A DNA stretch of 64,000 nt from Streptomyces griseocarneus (lineage in GTDB: Bacteria; Actinomycetota; Actinomycetes; Streptomycetales; Streptomycetaceae). The stretch is from positions 62,001 through 126,000 of the forward strand of contig NZ_BNBL01000011.1 in NCBI RefSeq assembly GCF_014655595.1. The letters run 5' to 3'. Shown one piece after another: positions 59,767-64,000 of this stretch; position 1 is the first letter of the stretch; each line of letters begins with the position of its first letter. Position numbers and translations under genes: made by a program. The notes beneath the pieces are model-generated. The model did no database searches. It was not told where the DNA came from and worked only from the letters and a program-made list of their open reading frames with translations.

Positions 59767-60264
59767 CTACCGGACATCCGCCAGGTGACTGGCCTCGCGG
59801 AGGTAAGGGCATCGTCCGCCGCGCAGGACCTCCGTGGCGATGGCCAGGACCCGGGCCTGCTCCGGAGGCAACAGTGGTGCCCACTCCTCGGCGGTGAGCA
59901 TGCGCCAGGCATCGTGTTCGTCGGACAGCTTCACCTCGACCGTACCCGCGTCGACGAGCGGTCCCTTGAACAGGGTGAAGACTTCGGGGATTCCCTCGGG
60001 GTGCAGGCCCCAGTCCACGACCAGGAGCTCAGGCACCTCCGGCATGGCAAGGCCGGTTTCCTCGAAGGTCTCGCGCACGGCCGTCCGCCACAGATCCTCG
60101 CCTTCGTCGTGGCCGCCACCGGGCAGCTGCCACGCGTCGCTCCACGAGGTGTGCAACAGCATGATCCGCTGGTCGGCGTCATGGATCAGAGACGCGGAGC
60201 AGCCGAGGATTCGTGCGCGGCGCGCGAGCCATTCGGCTCGGGGCAGCTGCGGGTGCTTGGTCAA
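59767..60264 (-). CDS. NUDIX hydrolase (paralogue)
   Basis: About 165 residues. The NUDIX box is GGHDEGEDLWRTAVRETFEETGL, complete. TTG 60264 is proposed because GGAGGGG lies eight bases before it and because the protein then begins at the same point (TKHPQ) as its paralogue at 58930-59415. A GTG at 60288 would add eight residues but has no ribosome site. Three NUDIX genes follow one another leftward and may form one transcript. Confidence 0.8.
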   Translation of the reverse strand: MTKHPQLPRAEWLARRARILGCSASLIHDADQRIMLLHTSWSDAWQLPGGGHDEGEDLWRTAVRETFEETGLAMPEVPELLVVDWGLHPEGIPEVFTLFKGPLVDAGTVEVKLSDEHDAWRMLTAEEWAPLLPPEQARVLAIATEVLRGGRCPYLREASHLADVR

Positions 60265-60803
60265 CTTGCCGTCCCCTCCATCAGACACCGGTTGTTTTGG
60301 TGTGACGGTCTGATCGACGCCTGATTCAAGCTACCCGGTGCTGAGCCGGGCATCCCGGTAGACGCTCACGGCCTCGGCGCGGTCTTACGGATACGCCCTC
60401 GGCGGTCGGGCCGCCCCACCACGGTGGCTGCCTGAGCGACTGCAGCCGCTCCTGGTGGACCCTGATCCGGGCGGGCTTGAGCGAGCGGATCGTCGCCCAG
60501 GCTGCTCGCTCACTCAGCCCTTCGGCCGCTCGTCGAGGAACGTCGAACAGCCGACGGCCGAAACGGAGAAAGCGAGCTAGACGAGTCATTCCGAAGTGAT
60601 CGTGCTCAGCTTGCCGATGGGCCAAGGGGCCATTCGATGGCGTGCTGCTGGCCCGTGGACATGCATGCTGCCTGCGCCAAGGCGGGCTTTGCGTCCCGCG
60701 AGAAGCCGGCGAAGTAGATGACGCTCGCCGCACAATGGAGGCCGGAGCTGGTGCTGCTTGTCCCGGGCCGCTCACGGCAGCTGCCGAATCCCTCCCCGGG
60801 GCT
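60265..60803. other. gene-poor region containing the left IS inverted repeat
   Basis: I see no supported gene. The left end of the IS982-like unit lies at 60577-60601. The rest has no recognised motif on either strand. Confidence 0.5.
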
Positions 60804-61274
60804 TCAACTTAGCTGGTCGCGCACGAGATCAAGGAATGCCTGTCGGCTCGGATGGATGTGCGCCCAGACCTTCTCATCCTGTGGCTCTCCCGGGTCTTCG
60901 GGGCCCTTCCTGATCACCTCCTGTACTGCCCACGCGAGGCTGCGTGCCGCTTCGCTGACCTCGGACGCGCACAGTACGTGGATCGTCTTCTGCGTCACCC
61001 ACACCCTGTCAAGGACCTGCCTTGCCCGGGCCTGCCACTGCTCGTCAGCCAGGTTGTGGTGATACCGATCCACCGCGACTCGTTCTGCTTCCTGCACCGC
61101 AGACAGAAATGCGATGAGGTGCGTGAGACGCTCGTTGCGGCGCGCCTCGGCAAGTTCACGGACACTGCGGCGCGCCTCGCCGCGTTCCAAGGCGCGTCCT
61201 GCCGAGCGTTGGGCCAGCATCGACATGAGCCCGCCGAGCAGGACGCCGATGAGCGGCGCAAGCGTTGTCCACAC
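60804..61274 (-). CDS. membrane-anchored helical protein inside the IS unit
   Basis: A 156-residue protein. One N-terminal hydrophobic segment (WTTLAPLIGVLLGGLMSMLAQ) precedes a long charged helical region (RSAGRALERGEARRSVRELAEARRNERLTHLIAFLSAVQEAERVAVDRY), probably coiled coil. No enzymatic motif. It is divergent from the transposase and sits within the inverted repeats. Similar small proteins occur as chromosomal singletons in Streptomyces, so it may be host DNA caught between IS ends. Confidence 0.65.
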   Translation of the reverse strand: MWTTLAPLIGVLLGGLMSMLAQRSAGRALERGEARRSVRELAEARRNERLTHLIAFLSAVQEAERVAVDRYHHNLADEQWQARARQVLDRVWVTQKTIHVLCASEVSEAARSLAWAVQEVIRKGPEDPGEPQDEKVWAHIHPSRQAFLDLVRDQLS

Positions 61275-61585
61275 AACGTCCGATTATGACATCGATGGCA
61301 TGAACACGGCACGGGGTTCGGGCAGTATCGGGCCGGGACCGGGACGCGCAGACGGCCAGGTTGTCGCAGCCTTCGACAACGGCGGGCAGCAGACGGCGGA
61401 AGATCTGAGATCTTCGCGCTGCCCTGGGCGCTCTTGGCCACAGCGCGGACCGGGAGGTCCGGTACTGGGCATGAGGTGGCGTCCGGTCTCCCGTGTCTTG
61501 TCGGCCCGCTCAAGCGTGAAGCCGGGCAATCGGGCAGCCCCCTGCCGGCGGCCGGAGAGACAGACAGGGCGGACAAGATCGTTCT
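61275..61585. other. region between passenger gene and transposase
   Basis: No gene seen. A perfect inverted repeat, GAAGATCT-G-AGATCTTC, lies at 61399-61415 and may form a hairpin protecting the transposase from read-through. I found no second left IS end here. Confidence 0.5.
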
Positions 61586-62479
61586 GTGACGAATGACCTG
61601 GGCGCCCTGCTCACCGCACTGTATGTGAAGATCGACGACGAGATCACGGACACCCGGTGGCTGGGACGCCCTCCCCGGCTGACCGATTCCGAGCTCGTCT
61701 GCCTCGCCGTCGCCCAGGCGATGCTGGGCTTCACCTCGGAGTCCAGGTGGCTGCGGTTCGTCCACTCCCGCCTCGGCAAGATGTTCCCCTTCGTGCCGAA
61801 GCAGCCGGGCTGGAACAAGCGGCTGCGGGCTGCGCTGCCACTGGTCAAGCGGGCTGTACGGCTCCTTGCGACGGACACCGACTTCTGGTTCGACAACCAC
61901 TGGATCATCGACTCCACCCCGGTCGAGTGCGGCCGGTCACGCCCCACCGTGAAGCGGTCGGACCTGGCCGGCTGGGCCGGATACGGGTACTGCGCCAGCC
62001 ATTCCCGATTCTTCTGGGGCCTGCGGCTATACCTGGTGTGCACCCCAACCGGTATGCCGATCTTGTGGTCCCTTGCGAACCCGAAGCCGGACGAGCGCGA
62101 GGTGCTGACGGCGATGTTGGATCGTGAGCCGGACACAGTCACCGACCGCCCCGGCCTGCTGGTGATCACGGACAAGGGCTTCGCCTCCAAGGAATTCGAG
62201 ACCGATCTGGCCATGCGCGGGGCAGAGCTGCTGCGGCCCTCGTTCAAGCGGGAGAAGCGCCGCAAGGGCGAGTCACTGCTGAAATCGGTGCGGCAACTGA
62301 TCGAGTCGGTGAACGACACCCTCAAAGGCCAGCTCGACCTGGAACAACACGGCGGCCGGACCTTTGAGGGCGTCACCGTCCGCGTCGCCCAACGCGTCCT
62401 CGCGCTGGCCGCAGCAATCTGGCACAACCACAAGACCGGACAGCCAATCACACGGTCCCTGATCGCCTACGACCACTGA
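61586..62479 (+). CDS. IS982-family transposase
   Basis: A 297-residue DDE transposase. LGALLTALYVKIDDEIT, LVCLAVAQAMLGFTSESRWLRF and KQPGWNKRLRAALPLVKRAV are the N-terminal family signatures. The catalytic core shows IDSTPVECGRSRPT, LVITDKGFAS and the E in RQLIESVNDTLKGQLDLEQHGGRTF, so the triad seems complete. GTG 61586 opens the family start TNDLGAL. Its stop codon lies within the right inverted repeat. It looks intact and possibly active. Confidence 0.9.
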   Translation: MTNDLGALLTALYVKIDDEITDTRWLGRPPRLTDSELVCLAVAQAMLGFTSESRWLRFVHSRLGKMFPFVPKQPGWNKRLRAALPLVKRAVRLLATDTDFWFDNHWIIDSTPVECGRSRPTVKRSDLAGWAGYGYCASHSRFFWGLRLYLVCTPTGMPILWSLANPKPDEREVLTAMLDREPDTVTDRPGLLVITDKGFASKEFETDLAMRGAELLRPSFKREKRRKGESLLKSVRQLIESVNDTLKGQLDLEQHGGRTFEGVTVRVAQRVLALAAAIWHNHKTGQPITRSLIAYDH

Positions 62480-62557
62480 TCACTTCGGAATGACTCATCT
62501 AGACGTGTTCCGTGCCCAGGTCGGTAATCGCCCGCCGCCCGGACTCCAGTTCGCCCT

Positions 62558-62587
62558 CAAGCACTCCCACTGCAAGCACTCCCACTG
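62558..62587. repeat. 15-bp tandem duplication
   Basis: CAAGCACTCCCACTG occurs twice without a gap, just outside the right end of the IS982-like unit. Confidence 0.9.
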
Positions 62588-62711
62588 CCGCTGCCACGTC
62601 CATCGGCGGTCTCCGCGTCATCCCCGCCCCTCCCCCGTCGCAGCGGGCTCGGCTCGGCTCGCGTACTCAACCGGTTCGAGCCGGACGACCACGGGCTCGG
62701 GCACCGCGCTC

Positions 62712-62895
62712 CAGGCCCGGGCCGACGCGAAAGCCGGATCGCGGGCGCGTCGACAAGGCGTATGCATCCCGGAAGAACCGCGCTTGCCTGCGGCGGCGCG
62801 GAATCCGCTGCACCATCCCTATCCCTGACAAACTCGCGGTCCGCTACGAGGCCACGGCTACCGTCCTCGTAGCAGCCATCAACGAATGGCTGTGA
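62712..62895 (+). pseudogene. IS5-family transposase remnant with internal deletion
   Basis: The frame reads RGRVDKAYASRKNRACLRRR and GIRCTIP, then jumps to DKLAVRYEATATVLVAAINEWL-stop. Both parts match the catalytic C-terminal half of Streptomyces IS5-type transposases, but the ~40-50 residues between them, including the catalytic Glu region, are missing. The stretch 62503-62711 upstream holds no gene. Confidence 0.7.
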
Positions 62896-62915
62896 CCAGC
62901 ACATTCAACACGCAC

Positions 62916-63377
62916 TTAGTCCTCAAAAGGGATGAACCCGGCAAGCGAAGCCCAGTCCAGGGGACGCACGATCGTGGCCAGGTGGGCGAAGGGGTCCTGC
63001 GCAGCCGTTTGGAACCACATCACCGAGAGCTCCGTATGCCCAGGCTCTGCAATGTCCTCGGGCTTCCACCATGACGTCAGTCGAGCATGAACCGCCTCTC
63101 GCGGCATCCACTCCTCGACCCGTCCCTCCGCATCGGCTCGGAGCTTGTCGAGATCGTGCACATACAAATGCGGCGTCGCTGCCATCGCCTTCTCGATGCT
63201 CATCAGACGAAAGCGACGGTGCAGGTGCGGCGTTCCTTCGAGCATACCTTCACGGTCGTCACTTACCGTGAGCTCGCGAAGCTCGGCGTGCACTGGTCCC
63301 ACCTGATAGCTACGCAACTCGTCATTCCTCGTCTGGATCACGGGCCAGAGGGTAGACGTGTCCGACAAGCGGACCAA
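62916..63377 (-). CDS. hypothetical protein, immunity-like
   Basis: A 153-residue soluble acidic protein with good coding character (RLSDTSTLWPVIQTRNDELRSYQ; EDIAEPGHTELSVMWFQTAAQDPFAHLATIV). No family recognised. Its size, Trp content and placement among IS scraps resemble singleton immunity-type proteins. The start at 63377 could be moved in to an internal ATG near 63205. No clear ribosome site. Confidence 0.5.
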   Translation of the reverse strand: MVRLSDTSTLWPVIQTRNDELRSYQVGPVHAELRELTVSDDREGMLEGTPHLHRRFRLMSIEKAMAATPHLYVHDLDKLRADAEGRVEEWMPREAVHARLTSWWKPEDIAEPGHTELSVMWFQTAAQDPFAHLATIVRPLDWASLAGFIPFED

Positions 63378-63396
63378 ACGACGTTCGCAGCACGCC

Positions 63397-64000
63397 CTAG
63401 GAGGGGTCGTACGGTTCCACCGGGAGCGGTTCGAAGGGGGTCTGTGTGTGCCCCTTCGAAGGTGAGCAGGCGGCGAACGGGCCCTGGCGGGGGTCCATGA
63501 GGACCCGCAGGTGCGGATCGGCGTGCTGGAGCCACCATGTGGTCATGCCGAGCCCCGAATCATGGCGCAGGTGTTCCCAGGCCAGCCAGAGCGCGGACAG
63601 CCGGGCCCCCGCTTCGGGGTGCTCCCACCAGCGCGGGCACCAGGTGGCGGACGTACCGTCCAGGGGGCGGCGGAGGGTGATCGCCAGGTAGTCGGTGACG
63701 AAGGCGAAGACGTCGGCGAAGTAGAACTCGGGGCCGTCACCGTAGACGTCCGATGCCGGCATGGGGAAGACCGAACGGGGTTCGCGCGGCGGCTTGGGCA
63801 GGGGGTAGTGCGCCAGCAGCGTGCCCAGGGAGCCGTCACGACGCCCGAGCTCCGTCAGGATCCAGCCCTGGAGCTGGTCCTGCAGTTCGGCGACCTCGGC
63901 GTAGGCGTCCGCCGCGAGGCAGGCGACGAGGCGCTCCCTCCAGTCGGTCAACTGCCGGGCGTGGCGCTCTTCCTCCCTCGCCGACCGAGCGCCGGCCAGG
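63397..64000 (-). CDS. DUF4913-family protein, 5' end outside the window
   Basis: At least 200 codons are open to the right edge. The C-terminal part LRRPLDGTSATWCPRWWEHPEAGARLSALWLAWEHLR, GLGMTTWWLQHADPHLRVLMDP and GPFAAC is the DUF4913 domain, found mostly on actinomycete plasmids and integrative conjugative elements. A TTG at 63951 could serve as start, but it lacks a ribosome site and the frame upstream keeps its coding look (ARSAREEERHARQ), so the gene probably begins beyond 64000. It suggests an integrated element to the right. Confidence 0.7.
   Translation of the reverse strand, partial: LAGARSAREEERHARQLTDWRERLVACLAADAYAEVAELQDQLQGWILTELGRRDGSLGTLLAHYPLPKPPREPRSVFPMPASDVYGDGPEFYFADVFAFVTDYLAITLRRPLDGTSATWCPRWWEHPEAGARLSALWLAWEHLRHDSGLGMTTWWLQHADPHLRVLMDPRQGPFAACSPSKGHTQTPFEPLPVEPYDPS

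Larger units (their letters stand above)
60577..62502 (+). mobile_element. IS982-like unit with 25-bp inverted repeats and a passenger gene
   Basis: The left end (60577-60601) starts CTAGACGAGTCATTCC; the right end (62478-62502) is its inverse, with 24 of 25 bases matching, and begins inside the transposase stop codon. A CTAGACG heptamer abuts both ends in direct orientation and may include the target duplication. IS982 elements are normally about 1 kb; here about 1 kb of extra DNA with one gene lies between the left repeat and the transposase. It could be a cargo-carrying IS or a solo end from an older copy. Confidence 0.65.

Noticed and set aside
60326..60775. 149-codon minus frame near the left IS end
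   Set aside because: It crosses the IS inverted repeat and has no family features.

Overview
The window is high-GC actinobacterial DNA. Third-position GC is very high, GTG/TTG starts and 4-nt ATGA/GTGA overlaps are common, purine-rich ribosome sites precede many genes, and MarR/TetR/HxlR/PadR regulators, an ECF sigma factor, a SpoIIE-type phosphatase and many small secreted proteins are present. Streptomyces, or a close relative, is the best fit. The region is accessory in character: natural-product genes, transporters paired with regulators, conflict-type genes and many gene and insertion-sequence remnants.

Layout. 0-5 kb: a Rieske oxygenase, an IS30 scrap, a TetX-like flavin monooxygenase and a DUF3995 membrane protein. 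3.9-11.1 kb: an MFS exporter diverges from a six-gene operon across a Zur-box-like dyad. The operon holds a lipoprotein binding protein, FecCD permease, ATPase, DUF4213/DUF364 protein, GHMP kinase and PLP beta-replacement enzyme, and reads like a make-export-import system for a small metal ligand. 13.7-18.9 kb: a divergent module of a CHAT (caspase-like) TPR protein, a membrane protein and a small partner, probably a conflict system. 19-22 kb: cupin, a deleted SDR, a SnoaL protein, an ArsR/SufR-like regulator and an I36-type protease inhibitor. 22.4-24.8 kb: a terpene cyclase and P450 pair.

25.5-28.7 kb: a membrane protein with a divergent ECF41-type sigma factor, a DHFR-like protein and a secreted phospholipase D-like enzyme. 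29-36.5 kb: a terpenoid-flavoured region with GGPP synthase, an ABC-2 exporter, an SRPBCC protein, a second Rieske oxygenase, and a TetR gene coupled to a carotenoid-cleavage oxygenase. 36.6-41.5 kb: an ABC-F ribosome-protection gene with a leader peptide and hairpins, divergent from a lasso-peptide cluster (precursor, cyclase, RRE, protease). The cyclase carries two compensating single-base frameshifts, and the predicted product has a 9-residue Gly1-Glu9 ring.

41.6-58.7 kb: hydrolase, glycosyltransferase, GlxA-type regulator, MBL protein, SpoIIE-type phosphatase, an MFS/HxlR pair sharing a large dyad, and PadR coupled to a flavin monooxygenase. Several small proteins are also here, including a 52-residue CxxC protein too short for usual ORF cut-offs. 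58.7-64 kb: three NUDIX genes in a row, a 1.9-kb IS982-like unit whose 25-bp inverted repeats enclose an extra gene, IS5 scraps, and a DUF4913 gene cut by the right edge that hints at an integrative element.

All functions are inferred from motifs read by eye; no database search was run. No tRNA, rRNA or CRISPR array was recognised.
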